IMG/VR virus record: IMGVR_UViG_3300018082_000015
Location: 1 to 44,481 of that record
DNA from: a virus
Length of the DNA stretch: 44,481 nt
Strand: one strand, 5' to 3'
The translations under genes and the position numbers were made by a program. Every line of letters begins with the position of its first letter. Positions within the stretch are counted from its first letter, which is position 1. Of the stretch, positions 24,006 to 32,537 are shown piece after piece. Below the pieces are notes generated by a model. It had not been told where the DNA came from, did not search any database, and worked only from the letters and a program-made list of their open reading frames with translations.

Positions 24006-24295
24006 CAGCGCCCGCTCCGAATGCTCTCGGCCTTGGCCGTTAGCTCGGCATGACGTGACATCAGTCGCTTGGTCTCAGCCCTTTCAGCCAGAACCCCGGA
24101 GGCAGCGAGTGCGTCGTACTCGTCAAGAGCTGCGAAGGCCGCTTCCTCGATCAGCCACTGCGTCACCTCGTCCTCGCCTTCCCAGCCACAGCCGCACTCA
24201 CACCGCGCCCACGTCAACCGAGGAAAGGGCTGCGACGAGCTTCTGACAGCCCTCGCAACTCGCATCGCCCGGCTCTCCGCAACCATGAGCCTCAC
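24005..24295 (-). CDS. tail assembly chaperone, downstream (T-like) frame
   Basis: It overlaps the upstream chaperone by about 100 bases in the +1 (equivalently -2) frame. A CECGCGWEG metal-like motif is followed by helices (EEAAFAALDEYDALAAS). It could begin independently at GTG 24295 or ATG 24265 (CGGAGAG upstream), or be made as a frameshift extension of the upstream gene. Its stop overlaps the tape measure ATG. Confidence 0.6.
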   Translation of the reverse strand: MRLMVAESRAMRVARAVRSSSQPFPRLTWARCECGCGWEGEDEVTQWLIEEAAFAALDEYDALAASGVLAERAETKRLMSRHAELTAKAESIRSGR

Positions 24296-24821
24296 GAAAG
24301 GTGGCCCAGCGATCGAGAGGCTCGACGCCGATCCTCACCCCCTTCGCGTCGTGTCCGCGCAGCCGCTGCACGATCTCCGCGACCAGGGCCAGATCGTCCT
24401 CAGGAAGGGCACCTGAGGCGACGTCGTCGGCAGAGAGGCTCACCTCCTGCCACTCACCCGCGGAGGTCTCGACCGCCGTCACAGCGGCTCTCACGAGCTC
24501 GCGCTGGAACGTCCCGTAGCGGCGGATGCGCTCGAGTACCTGACCGCGGTTGTCCCCGTTCGCCCTGGCGAGCTCGGCGGCCAGCTCGCCGGTCGCGCCA
24601 TTCTCAGCCGAGAGCTCGAGCAACGCGATCTCGATTAGGTCTTCCGGCAGGTCGCCGTGCTCGAGCAACGTCCCGATACCGGGGATGCGGATCTTTAGCC
24701 GCTGCCCCGAGGGACAGGTGATCGTGTGAACTGCGCGGGCCTGCCAGGCGCTAAGAGACGAGGTCGAACTCGCCTCGTGCGTAACGCCAGAGGGTGTTTC
24801 GCTCTTCGTCTTCGTGCCCAT
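24198..24821 (-). CDS. tail assembly chaperone, upstream (G-like) protein, 207 aa
   Basis: The ATG at 24821 has AGGAGG upstream. The ITCPSGQRLKIRIPGIGTLL start followed by EDLIEIALLEL and helices fits actinophage tail chaperones encoded between tail tube and tape measure. The C-terminus has HGCGEPGDASCEGCQKL, a zinc-like patch, right before the overlap with the next frame. It probably coats the tape measure during assembly. Confidence 0.7.
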   Translation of the reverse strand: MGTKTKSETPSGVTHEASSTSSLSAWQARAVHTITCPSGQRLKIRIPGIGTLLEHGDLPEDLIEIALLELSAENGATGELAAELARANGDNRGQVLERIRRYGTFQRELVRAAVTAVETSAGEWQEVSLSADDVASGALPEDDLALVAEIVQRLRGHDAKGVRIGVEPLDRWATFREAHGCGEPGDASCEGCQKLVAALSSVDVGAV

Positions 24822-24999
24822 GCTGTGCCTCCTGTGGCTGTGCGTCTTGGGCATGGTGTTCGATGAACGCTTCCGGGTAACGAGCCTCACGCTCGATCTC
24901 CTCTTCAGCTCGAGCGCAGGCGATGGAGAGTTCTCGGAGCAATGGTCGCGCTGCTTTCAGCATCTGCCGAAGCCGCTGGATCTCGACCGACTCGGCCAT
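24751..24999 (-). CDS. small helical protein, 82 aa
   Basis: The ATG is coupled to the tail tube stop as TAATG. Helical and charged (VEIQRLRQMLKAARPLLREL), with a His/Glu-rich C-terminal half. It overlaps the chaperone start by 71 bases. Function unknown. Confidence 0.55.
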   Translation of the reverse strand: MAESVEIQRLRQMLKAARPLLRELSIACARAEEEIEREARYPEAFIEHHAQDAQPQEAQHGHEDEERNTLWRYARGEFDLVS

Positions 25000-25970
25000 T
25001 AGGTCGTGTAGGACGCCGTCAGGTTCTTGGCGATGATCTCAAAGGTGTTGGCGATCGTCGCATCGGGTTTTGCCGACCACTCGATGTCGTAGAAGAGCGG
25101 CGTGCCGGCCGGGTCCGGGACGAGAACACAGTTTCGGATCTCCGCGTTGTTCGTATCGAAGGAGACCTCATCGGCGGTCGCCGAACGCGAGGCCAGGATG
25201 TTCAGCGGCACGGTGTTGATCGTCTGAGAATGGGTTGTTCCCGACGTCGAGTCGGTCAGGTAGTCGCGCCAGATCGCGTCCGTCTCGAAGAGGACGCGCA
25301 GTGTCCCGGTCACACCCCAGCGCCCGGTGACCGAGTCCGAGGCCGTCATACCCGTATCGCCCTGGATCACCGAGGCTGCACGTTCCGAGTTGATCGTGAA
25401 TGACTCCACGATGTCGGTCGTGGCTGAGTTGTAGGAGACGGTCACGTTCGGGTAGACGAGCGGCTCGAACGTCGAGACCGCGAGAACGGGATCCGTCTCA
25501 CCTTCGAGACCAACGAGGCCCATGACTCCCGCGCTATAGGAAAGCGCCTGTCCAGCACCTCCCGAGCAAGTGAGCACAGGGATACGGCAATCGGCCATCC
25601 GCGACACGAGCGCGGTGGAGTCGAAGGCGTTGTGGATCGTCGCGTACGGGAGCTGTGTCGCGGCGGTGATCGTGTGCGTGAAAGGACTGGCGCCCGTCGT
25701 CACGACTGCGCCCATGTGCAGGTAGGCGAGGAAACCGAACTCGTCGGCTCGGACAAAACCGGAGATGCTTCCTTCGATGAGCTCGCCGACCTTGATCGCT
25801 CTCGAGCGCTGGATCGAGGAGTCGGTCTCAGGAAGGTCGAGGATCTGAACTGTCGGGTCGACGATGTCGCCCGTGACGCGCAGCTTGAACTTCGGGGTCG
25901 TCTGCGGCGTGCCCTTCGCACTCTGGCGCCCGATCGCCGCAGTGAAGAAGTTACCGGCGTGGCCCGCCAC
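24999..25970 (-). CDS. major tail tube protein, 323 aa
   Basis: The N-terminus (FFTAAIGRQSAKGTPQTTPK) and the beta-rich body (TYxxI-like blocks, GDTGMTASDSVTGRWGVTGT) match phage major tail proteins. Position between gp10-like/completion genes and chaperones supports it. It should form the hexameric rings of the tail tube. GTG start. Confidence 0.75.
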   Translation of the reverse strand: MAGHAGNFFTAAIGRQSAKGTPQTTPKFKLRVTGDIVDPTVQILDLPETDSSIQRSRAIKVGELIEGSISGFVRADEFGFLAYLHMGAVVTTGASPFTHTITAATQLPYATIHNAFDSTALVSRMADCRIPVLTCSGGAGQALSYSAGVMGLVGLEGETDPVLAVSTFEPLVYPNVTVSYNSATTDIVESFTINSERAASVIQGDTGMTASDSVTGRWGVTGTLRVLFETDAIWRDYLTDSTSGTTHSQTINTVPLNILASRSATADEVSFDTNNAEIRNCVLVPDPAGTPLFYDIEWSAKPDATIANTFEIIAKNLTASYTT

Positions 25971-25971
25971 G

Positions 25972-26154
25972 TCAGTCCTCTGCCTTCGGGCTCTTCACAC
26001 GCCTGACGGCGTGCGGTGCTGCATCGAGCTCACGCATGACCTGCGGATCCCCGGTCGTCAGGTTCTTCCCGGCCTCCACACGGATCTCGGAGCCGTCGCC
26101 CATGTGACAGACGAAGTGGCCGTCCGGCGAGATCAACTCGTACGTCACCTCCAC
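25972..26154 (-). CDS. 60-aa hypothetical protein
   Basis: The GTG lies six bases after CCGATAGGC. Beta-strand content (VTYELISPDGHFVCHMGDG), then a basic tail. Small proteins before the tail tube are common; function unknown. Confidence 0.6.
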   Translation of the reverse strand: MEVTYELISPDGHFVCHMGDGSEIRVEAGKNLTTGDPQVMRELDAAPHAVRRVKSPKAED

Positions 26155-26160
26155 GCCCGC

Positions 26161-26169
26161 GCCTATCGG
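26161..26169 (-). promoter_or_regulatory. CCGATAGGC initiation box 3
   Basis: Spaced 6 bases from GTG 26154; flanked by CG on both sides, extending the small CGCC/GGCG stem around GATA. Confidence 0.7.
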
Positions 26170-26183
26170 CGAGGGTGCGGGTC

Positions 26184-26609
26184 TCAGAGGCGATTCAGAC
26201 GCTCGATCAGGCTCTTACGCGCGGCCGTGCCGCCTTTCTCGAGGAAGCCGGACCCTTTGATTCCTCGAGAGCTTCCCACGCGAGCGAGACGCGCCTGGCC
26301 CGATGCTGACTGGCGACGGCGCAACGTCGCGGCCTTCACCTTGCGGGATCGGCTCCCGAGTGTGCCGGTGGACTGCCATCCGGCATAGAACGCGCGAGAG
26401 AAGAAACCACCGCTCCATCCCGTCGGTGTTGGTTTCACTGGCAGCGTTTCCATCGTCGCCATTCGCCCAGTGCGCCTAGGCGCAGCTGCGCCCGCCACTC
26501 GTGCTCCATCTTCCGATGCCTGCTCGACCGCTATTCGTACCTGGCGGTTCACACGCCGCGCGAAGTCCTGCCCCCAGCCGCCGACGACATTCACATTGGC
26601 CGAGATCAT
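26184..26609 (-). CDS. HK97 gp10-like head-tail protein, 141 aa
   Basis: The ATG is in an ATGA overlap. GWGQDFARRVNRQVRIAVEQ, then AGAAAPRRTGRMATMETL and WSGGFFSRAFYAGWQSTGTL, is the standard HK97-gp10 pattern (helix, P-x-x-T-G, strand, aromatic Y/W-x-E-like segment). These proteins complete the neck or tail terminus. Confidence 0.75.
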   Translation of the reverse strand: MISANVNVVGGWGQDFARRVNRQVRIAVEQASEDGARVAGAAAPRRTGRMATMETLPVKPTPTGWSGGFFSRAFYAGWQSTGTLGSRSRKVKAATLRRRQSASGQARLARVGSSRGIKGSGFLEKGGTAARKSLIERLNRL

Positions 26610-27046
26610 GCGAGCACCGCCACGTTTCTCGCGAAGCCGAGGAGCCGCGCCTCGACGCCCCACTCGTCGGGATCCTCGTCGATCACGACCGACTCGACGC
26701 GAAAGTACCAGAGGTCGTCCACGGACAGCTCGATCTCCTTCTGCCGCGCCTGTAGAAGCATCATCAGGTCGACCGACGCCTGCTCGAGCTCCGTCGGATC
26801 GGCGGGACTGTCCGCGGCCGGGAGATCGCCCCGCGCCGGCCAGAAACGGATGACCATAACCGGCCGAGCGACGACGACTCTGTCCGGCTGCTCTCGATAG
26901 CCGTCGAAGAAGACGGTGATGCGCTGCTCTCGGCTCACGCCCGAGCGGCGGCCACTCGTCAGGAGCGCGTCCGGGTATGCCGTCTGTAGCTCGGAGCGCA
27001 GCGCACGCCGCCAGTCGGAGATGAGATTCGCGGCGAGGAGCGGCAT
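26606..27046 (-). CDS. head-tail joining/tail completion protein, 146 aa
   Basis: Coupled by TGATG to the connector gene and by ATGA to the gp10-like gene. The N-terminal helix LLAANLISDWRRALRSELQT and beta body fit a minor neck protein. Assigned by position. Confidence 0.55.
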   Translation of the reverse strand: MPLLAANLISDWRRALRSELQTAYPDALLTSGRRSGVSREQRITVFFDGYREQPDRVVVARPVMVIRFWPARGDLPAADSPADPTELEQASVDLMMLLQARQKEIELSVDDLWYFRVESVVIDEDPDEWGVEARLLGFARNVAVLA

Positions 27047-28158
27047 CAGGCGACGAGCGGAAGCGCGTAGCTCTGCACGACCCGCCGCCCACCCGCGAAG
27101 AGCGCGCCGATGTTGACCTCGCCGAGCGCTTCTGCAAAGGCCGTGCCCGCGAGCGCCGGATTGGAGACGTACTCCACGACGACGAGACCGGCGCACGCCT
27201 CGCGCAGATCGTCCGGCACCGACGGGAAGCCCCACGTTCCGGCTACCTCAACCAGATCCCCCACAGTAAGGGAAGCTGCAGCAGCCGAAGAAGGCGGGAA
27301 GAAGAGCCCGGTGATCGGTTCCCACGCCTGCCTAGTGCGGGGAAGCAGAACGTAGTTCGCCGAGCTCACGGTCTCGACCTCGGTCGTCTGGTCGGAGTCG
27401 ATGACCTTGACGACCAGCCCCACGCTCGTGGAGAGATCCCCGATTCGCACCTTGCGCTCGCGGACGTTCCAGAGCGCGAGATCGAAGCGGCGGGTTCCTA
27501 CCACTGGACTGATCGCCCGAAACTCGCGGCCCGTCTCCCGCTGGATCAAGCGCGACTTGGCGAGCACGTTACGTAACAGGAGCGCGTCCGTCTCCTCATC
27601 CGAGCGGTAGCCGCGGGCATAGGCGAGCACGTCTGAGAGCTCGCACAGACCCTGCGAGACGAGAGTTGGATCCTCGACGAAGATCTGGAACGTCGGGGTC
27701 TCTTGGACGAGAGTGCTGGGAAAGACGACTCTGTGCCAGGCGATGAACTCGGCAACCTCGTCTACGTCCGCTGCGGCCCAGTCGTAGCGGACCCCGCCCC
27801 GCTGGGAGACGGCGGCAGAAGCTGCGATCGTTCCCTCACCACCTCGACAGCCCAAAAAGGTGTTGCCCGAGATTTCGTCGTACTCGACGATCTGAGATCC
27901 GACGTTGAGCGCACCATGAGGTATGAACCCCGTTGTCGCAGCGACGGTAATCGCGGGCTCGGGAAGAACGGTCTGCGCCGAGAGAGTCGTGGAAGCGGTG
28001 ATGATCGTCTCGGCGGTGTCGATGACGAGCGTCGCCACTGCCTCTGTTCGCGCCTGAAGCTTGACAGTTGCCCCGGTCAGATCGGTAGCGACTCCGAGCT
28101 GGCGGATCGTGTCGTAAAGAGAAGGACTGCGGTTGTTCTTACGCAGCGTGACAGCCAT
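27046..28158 (-). CDS. BppU-like N-terminus fused to gp6-type head-tail connector
   Basis: 370 aa. Residues 1-150 resemble the BppU/DUF2479 adaptor fold (LYDTIRQLGVATDLTGATVK), interrupted by a small beta domain (VGSQIVEYDEISGNTFLGCR). From about 170, LCELSDVLAYARGYRSDEET and LLLRNVLAKSRLIQRETGRE match the helical gp6/adaptor connector, ending in a second half of strands. Connector and BppU parts are normally separate proteins. The start is ATG 28158 with ATAGGAG upstream. Confidence 0.65.
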   Translation of the reverse strand: MAVTLRKNNRSPSLYDTIRQLGVATDLTGATVKLQARTEAVATLVIDTAETIITASTTLSAQTVLPEPAITVAATTGFIPHGALNVGSQIVEYDEISGNTFLGCRGGEGTIAASAAVSQRGGVRYDWAAADVDEVAEFIAWHRVVFPSTLVQETPTFQIFVEDPTLVSQGLCELSDVLAYARGYRSDEETDALLLRNVLAKSRLIQRETGREFRAISPVVGTRRFDLALWNVRERKVRIGDLSTSVGLVVKVIDSDQTTEVETVSSANYVLLPRTRQAWEPITGLFFPPSSAAAASLTVGDLVEVAGTWGFPSVPDDLREACAGLVVVEYVSNPALAGTAFAEALGEVNIGALFAGGRRVVQSYALPLVA

Positions 28159-28178
28159 GATGGCTCTCCTATCGTCCG

Positions 28179-29117
28179 CTACAGGTCTGGGTCAGGCCGA
28201 TCGAAGGTAGCTGCATCTGCATCTGTAGAAGACTCGGAAGTGGGATCGGGACGATCGAAGGAGCTGAAGATACGCACCGTGACCGCAGCGACGAAATCGG
28301 CAACAAGCGTTGCCAGCGTTCCCACCGTGGCACTCAGCGTCTTGGTGATCTGCTTGGTGATCGTGGCGCTCGTACCCACCACGTTCGCCGTCAGCGTCTT
28401 CCCGACTTGCCGGGTTATCGTCGCACTTGTGCCTACGCTGGCCGTGAGCGCTCTGACCGCAGTCTTGGCCCTGGTCATCGTCGCGCTCGTGGCGATGCTC
28501 GCAGTCAGCGTCTTCGTCACCTGCCGGATCAAGCTCGCGCTCGTGATGACGGCAGCGCTGAGCGTCTTTCCGACCTGACGACTCATCGTCGCGGTGGTTC
28601 CCACGGTAGCGCTCATCGTGACGAGGAAGACCCTGATCGCAGTCAGAGTCGCCACAGTCGCGACCGTGGCCGTCAGCGTCTTTCCTACTTGCTTCACGAG
28701 GGTAGCGCTGGTCGCGACGCTGGCAGAGAGCACCTTTCCTACCTGCCGCGTCATCGTGGCCGTGGTACCTACAGTCGCAGTGAGCGTCCGGTTGATGATC
28801 TTGCTCGCCGTGAGTGAAGCCACCGTCGCGACGGCCGAGGCCGTGAGCGTCTTCCCGACCGACTTGACGAGTGTCGCCGTCGTTACAACACTGGCGCTCA
28901 GCATCTTGGGGACCTGCCTGACCATCGTGGCGGTCGTCCCTATAGTCGCGGACAGGATCTTGCCCGTGGAGCGCACCATCGTCGCGCTCGTCCCCACCGT
29001 CGCGGTGAGTACCTGCGGAGTGTCGACAGCGGCAGGTGCGGGTTTGAGTCCCTGGATAACGCGCGAGACACGTACCCGCCCACCCCAGCCTCGAGTCGGC
29101 GGTGCCCAGCGACTCAT
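28179..29117 (-). CDS. tandem-repeat phage protein, 312 aa
   Basis: After a basic N-terminus (about 1-36), roughly 13 imperfect repeats of 17-21 residues follow, with consensus LTATVGTSATMTRQVGKT. A 40-residue acidic tail with two FDRPDPD-like motifs closes it. The alternating Thr/Val/Ala pattern suggests a beta-solenoid or fibrous shaft. ATGA coupling to the preceding surface protein places it with virion adhesins. No characterised homologue is known to me. Confidence 0.6.
   Translation of the reverse strand: MSRWAPPTRGWGGRVRVSRVIQGLKPAPAAVDTPQVLTATVGTSATMVRSTGKILSATIGTTATMVRQVPKMLSASVVTTATLVKSVGKTLTASAVATVASLTASKIINRTLTATVGTTATMTRQVGKVLSASVATSATLVKQVGKTLTATVATVATLTAIRVFLVTMSATVGTTATMSRQVGKTLSAAVITSASLIRQVTKTLTASIATSATMTRAKTAVRALTASVGTSATITRQVGKTLTANVVGTSATITKQITKTLSATVGTLATLVADFVAAVTVRIFSSFDRPDPTSESSTDADAATFDRPDPDL
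28302..29009 (-). repeat. about 13 degenerate coding repeats (54-60 bp period)
   Basis: The repeat region of the 312-aa gene. Repeats vary in length and end, and several lack the R/K-Q-V-G-K motif, indicating drift after tandem expansion. Confidence 0.7.
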
Positions 29118-29836
29118 TCAGCCCACCCCGGAGGAAGGTAGGACATGAGGATCTGCGGGATGACTATGAGCGGAACGCTGGGGCGGATCTCGAAACCGAT
29201 GACGCCGACAGGATCGTTGGCGGTCGCGGAGGAGCCTCCGGACACCGTGCCGGGATCACCCGTGGGAGTAGTCGTCTGAAGCTGAAGCGCCAAGCCCGGT
29301 GTAAGAGCGGCCAAGAAATCGGCTACCGCTTCCACCCAGTCCCCACCCGTCTCACCCGTAGCCGAAACCTGCGCGTTGTTGTCGTTCTGTCCGACGAGGG
29401 CAACCGCCAACGCACCCGCGATGGTGGTGGTCACAGTCGGCATCTGCGGATCGGTGGCGTGGGATATGTGCGAGAAGCTGACCGCTGGACAGACATCCGT
29501 GATCGTCCCCGAGACCCAGCCCGTAAAGCGGTAGATGCGAGCCGCTCGCATCGTTGTAACAGCCTGGCTACCGAAGACAATGGGCGTGTTGTCCTCTGTG
29601 CCGTCAGCGATCTTGCCATATACCCAGTGGCGGGCGATCGTGGTCTCGATCACGCGCGGCCCGTCAAGCAAGGTGAAGCCTGAGGGAGTAGTAGGAGCCG
29701 TGGTCGTGCCCTCGAAGTAGGCGTGACCTATGAGGATGTCGTTAGCGTTTACTGCCGCGGGGGTATTGGGAGAAAGCTCAGCGCCGCTCGTCTCAGTTGC
29801 TTCCCCGGCCCCCGCGTCCGCGAATGCAATAGCCAT
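29114..29836 (-). CDS. surface protein of the ANDI family, 240 aa
   Basis: NANDILIGHAYFEGTTTAPT and ARHWVYGKIADGTEDNTPIV parallel the ENDIFLL...FWRRA blocks of the 445-aa protein at 19560. The protein is beta-rich, ends in a hydrophobic strand, and overlaps the repeat protein by 4 bases. Likely a virion surface domain. Confidence 0.55.
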   Translation of the reverse strand: MAIAFADAGAGEATETSGAELSPNTPAAVNANDILIGHAYFEGTTTAPTTPSGFTLLDGPRVIETTIARHWVYGKIADGTEDNTPIVFGSQAVTTMRAARIYRFTGWVSGTITDVCPAVSFSHISHATDPQMPTVTTTIAGALAVALVGQNDNNAQVSATGETGGDWVEAVADFLAALTPGLALQLQTTTPTGDPGTVSGGSSATANDPVGVIGFEIRPSVPLIVIPQILMSYLPPGWAE

Positions 29837-29865
29837 TCAGATCACCGCCCGCACGGCGGGTCCGG

Positions 29866-30300
29866 TTACTCGTCCCAGACGAACGTGAAGTCGAGGTGCT
29901 GCCCTGTGCCTGTCGGTAGGTAGATCCCGACACCGTTTGCCGTGCCCTCGGGAATGACGATGCCCGACTCCCCGAAGGTCCAGATCACGGCCGACCCGAT
30001 CGCCGCGCCCAAGACGCTTCGCCGAAGTATGGCCCCCGCGGTGGCGTCAACCGTGTGCGTATTGAATCCTGTGCAGTCGGGATCGGCGAAGTTCGTATCC
30101 CAGGGTGCCTCGACAAGCGCCGTACCCTGAGTGCCCGTGGCTGTCCAGCGGATGAGACCGATGACGACCGCCGTCGACGTCGTAGTCGCAACCTCGACTT
30201 CCCGGACTCGAGCCCCGGCAGCGGCGGCGGCGTAGAGCGAAGGGCCGCGCAGCGCAGTCGGTAGCGCGTCGGTGCGACCGGTTACCGAGTGGCGGGGCAC
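29866..30300 (-). CDS. structural protein, 144 aa
   Basis: The GTG lies five bases after CCGATAGGC. Beta-rich sequence (ARVREVEVATTTSTAVVIGL, then GIYLPTGTGQHLDFTFVWDE). No catalytic motif. Probably a small surface or fibre-associated protein. Confidence 0.6.
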   Translation of the reverse strand: MPRHSVTGRTDALPTALRGPSLYAAAAAGARVREVEVATTTSTAVVIGLIRWTATGTQGTALVEAPWDTNFADPDCTGFNTHTVDATAGAILRRSVLGAAIGSAVIWTFGESGIVIPEGTANGVGIYLPTGTGQHLDFTFVWDE

Positions 30301-30305
30301 GCCCC

Positions 30306-30314
30306 GCCTATCGG
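30306..30314 (-). promoter_or_regulatory. CCGATAGGC initiation box 4
   Basis: Immediately after the TAG at 30316 and 5 bases before GTG 30300. Confidence 0.7.
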
Positions 30315-30315
30315 C

Positions 30316-31053
30316 CTACCAGCGAAGCCCCGAGGTTACGGTCCGGAGGATCGGTTGCGGGTTGCAGGCGCTCGGCGAGTTGAGCGGGTGGGCAACCGTG
30401 GTCGTTCCGGTCACGGTGCCGTCGTTGGTTCCCCAGTCGTCGATCTCTGGAGAGTCAGTACCACAGAGACGAAGCAGCGCTATCTGGTTGGCCCCCCGGA
30501 TCGTCGAGGGCTCGGCACCGTTGCCGAGCATGTGCGCCTCTGTCGCATTGAGTTCCACATTCCAGAACGCGCCATCAGCCAAACTCGCAGCATGGAAAAA
30601 ACCTGGGGCACCTGATCCCCCACGACAGCCGAACTGACAAGCAACATTGTTCAAGATCGAGGCAGAGAGCGAATCCGCCGTCCCCGCCTGGTAAGCCGCC
30701 TCCGCGCCGTTGAGGTAAATCTTCGTACCTGCAAGCGTCGAGGAACCGCTGTAGGTACAAAGAACGTGAATCCATGTCGCGGTCGCATGGGCGACATCGA
30801 TCTCGCGCAGGATCTGATTTCCGGCGGAGTTACGCAGCTCGAATACGATCCGCGGCCCCTCGAAGGTCTCGTTGGAGATGCTCCAGCCCTCAAAGTTGCC
30901 GGAGTTCACCTGCTTGGCGACGTACGCCCCAGACGTATTCGCAGGCAGGTAGAACGGAAAGGCGATTGAGAACGGATCGGTGCGCTCGCGGTCGAAGTTC
31001 GCCTCGTTTGCAAGATCAATGCGGTCGTCGATGCCGTCGAAGGAGCGAGCCAC
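30316..31053 (-). CDS. LamG/concanavalin-like adhesin, 245 aa
   Basis: The opening RSFDGIDDRIDLANEANF, then TWIHVLCTYSGSSTLAGTKI and YLNGAEAAYQAGT, with DGAFWNVELNATEAHMLGNG, is the diagnostic order of LamG/laminin-type jelly rolls that bind glycans. Found between capsid and connector genes, it is likely a virion surface adhesin. GTG start abutting the upstream stop. Confidence 0.8.
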   Translation of the reverse strand: MARSFDGIDDRIDLANEANFDRERTDPFSIAFPFYLPANTSGAYVAKQVNSGNFEGWSISNETFEGPRIVFELRNSAGNQILREIDVAHATATWIHVLCTYSGSSTLAGTKIYLNGAEAAYQAGTADSLSASILNNVACQFGCRGGSGAPGFFHAASLADGAFWNVELNATEAHMLGNGAEPSTIRGANQIALLRLCGTDSPEIDDWGTNDGTVTGTTTVAHPLNSPSACNPQPILRTVTSGLRW

Positions 31054-31308
31054 TTACTTCGCCGTCACGGAGCAAGCTCCCTGTCCCTCATCGTGGCGGC
31101 ACAGGTGATAAAGCACCTTGTCAGTCGGGCTGTTCAGATCCCGCGTCAGTGCGAGAGTGTCCGCGAAAGTAACGATGGCAACATCCGTACCTCGGATCAT
31201 TTTTCCCGTTCCACCGTAGAGCGCCTGTTTACTCACGAGCTCGGTCTGCAGGACAGTCCCCACTTCACCTTTGCCCGATCCAGTCTGTATCTGAATAACG
31301 TGCTCCAT
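31054..31308 (-). CDS. hypothetical structural protein, 84 aa
   Basis: Follows the beta-helix protein after three bases. Strand-rich (GTDVAIVTFADTLALTRDLN), with a C-terminal Cys pair. Function unknown. Confidence 0.5.
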   Translation of the reverse strand: MEHVIQIQTGSGKGEVGTVLQTELVSKQALYGGTGKMIRGTDVAIVTFADTLALTRDLNSPTDKVLYHLCRHDEGQGACSVTAK

Positions 31309-31311
31309 CAG

Positions 31312-32511
31312 CTACGGGTAACTGTCCCCCTCGAGCACGCCCAGCGCCTCGACCCTGTATGGCTCCTGCCCCTTGGCGAAGACGACGGTCGTCCGAGCAG
31401 GATCGAAGGTGTGAGACCACTTCGGCGCGCTGCCGGAAGACTGGAAGCGGTATCCGATTGCGTTCGGCACAGCGTCCCAGCCGAGCGTGATCTTCGCTTC
31501 CGTCTCCGAGACCTTGCGCAGTGTGAGCCCGGCAGGAGGCGGCGGCGGTGGCGGCGGCGGTGGAGGAGGCGGGGGAGTGCCAGCGTTCGTGTCGGTGCCC
31601 TTCGCACCGGACTTCCAGACGTTGCGGTCGTACTGAACGCCTGGGACGTACAAGGCGGGTGAGTCGAACGTGTTCTCGACCGCCCGCACGTTCGTGAGCT
31701 GCGCGTTGTTCTCGTCGATGAGGTACTGACCGGCGACGAAGGAGTTGCGCTGGGCGAGGATGTTCGCGATGCGGTTTGAGCCGAGGGTGAGCGCTGTGTT
31801 GCGCTTCCCGCCGCGTCCATCGGTGACGTTCCCGAAGGCGCAGTCCTCCACCGTCAGCGAGAACTGCGGGTACTGCCCCGAATCCCACTGGCAGAAGATG
31901 TGGTACGTCCAGTTGTCGTCGAAGCGCGAGTTGCGGACGACGACGTCCTTCCCGCCGAAGACGATGAGCCCTTCGCCGTGGCAGTCGTAGGAGCCGCCGT
32001 AGCCGATGCACGTCGGGCCGAACGTGTAGCCGCGGATCGTCACGCCGTCGATCAGGATGTTGTCGTTCAGCGGCGGACTGCCTCGATCGATCTTGCAGTT
32101 GGGCGTCCCCGGAGCCGAGTCCGGACGCGGGTCGAAAACACCACCGCGGATCGTGAGGTTCTGGGCGCCGTTGACGTAGAACGATTTAGCCGAGAAGCCC
32201 TCGATCAGGATGTCCCCGGCGTTGCCTCCTGCCACGAACAATTCCGTCCCCGGCAGTCCGGTCATTCCTCGGAAGGTCAGATGCGAGGGGGCGCGCATGT
32301 CATCGACACCCGCCCCGAGCCGAAGGCCGACGCGCACCTGGGCGGCGCCGTCGAAGACGACGTGCGGCGCCAGACCGGGCGTATTCTTGGCCGTCTTCGT
32401 CGTGATGACCTGTGTCCCGTGGTCACCCGGCTCGACACTGAGCAGCTGCCCGAGCGACGCTGCGGCATAGGCCGCGTCCCAAGAGGAACCAAGCTGCACG
32501 TCGTAGCTCAC
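31312..32511 (-). CDS. beta-helix spike with proline linker and Fn3-like C-terminus, 399 aa
   Basis: Residues about 40-310 contain repeating strand-turn units (DILIEGFSAKSFYVNGAQNL, DNILIDGVTIRGYTFG, KDVVVRNSRFDDNW) typical of right-handed parallel beta-helices of pectate-lyase type. A run of 14 prolines follows, then an Fn3-like fold (AKITLGWDAVPNAIGYRFQS). No obvious catalytic triad, so binding or depolymerase activity is open. The GTG start is set by the CCGATAGGC box. Confidence 0.75.
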   Translation of the reverse strand: MSYDVQLGSSWDAAYAAASLGQLLSVEPGDHGTQVITTKTAKNTPGLAPHVVFDGAAQVRVGLRLGAGVDDMRAPSHLTFRGMTGLPGTELFVAGGNAGDILIEGFSAKSFYVNGAQNLTIRGGVFDPRPDSAPGTPNCKIDRGSPPLNDNILIDGVTIRGYTFGPTCIGYGGSYDCHGEGLIVFGGKDVVVRNSRFDDNWTYHIFCQWDSGQYPQFSLTVEDCAFGNVTDGRGGKRNTALTLGSNRIANILAQRNSFVAGQYLIDENNAQLTNVRAVENTFDSPALYVPGVQYDRNVWKSGAKGTDTNAGTPPPPPPPPPPPPPPAGLTLRKVSETEAKITLGWDAVPNAIGYRFQSSGSAPKWSHTFDPARTTVVFAKGQEPYRVEALGVLEGDSYP

Positions 32512-32516
32512 GGTCA

Positions 32517-32525
32517 GCCTATCGG
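32517..32525 (-). promoter_or_regulatory. CCGATAGGC initiation box 5
   Basis: Five bases before GTG 32511 of the beta-helix gene. Confidence 0.7.
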
Positions 32526-32537
32526 CCGGGCGGGTGC

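Noticed and set aside
26184-27137. Long frame read through the gp10-like gene from further upstream
   Set aside because: The upstream part is a shadow of the tail completion and connector genes; the ATG at 26609 is in a clean ATGA overlap.
31548-31589. Possible microsatellite or low-complexity regulatory repeat
   Set aside because: It encodes the 14-proline linker of the beta-helix protein with varied codons, so it is a coding feature.
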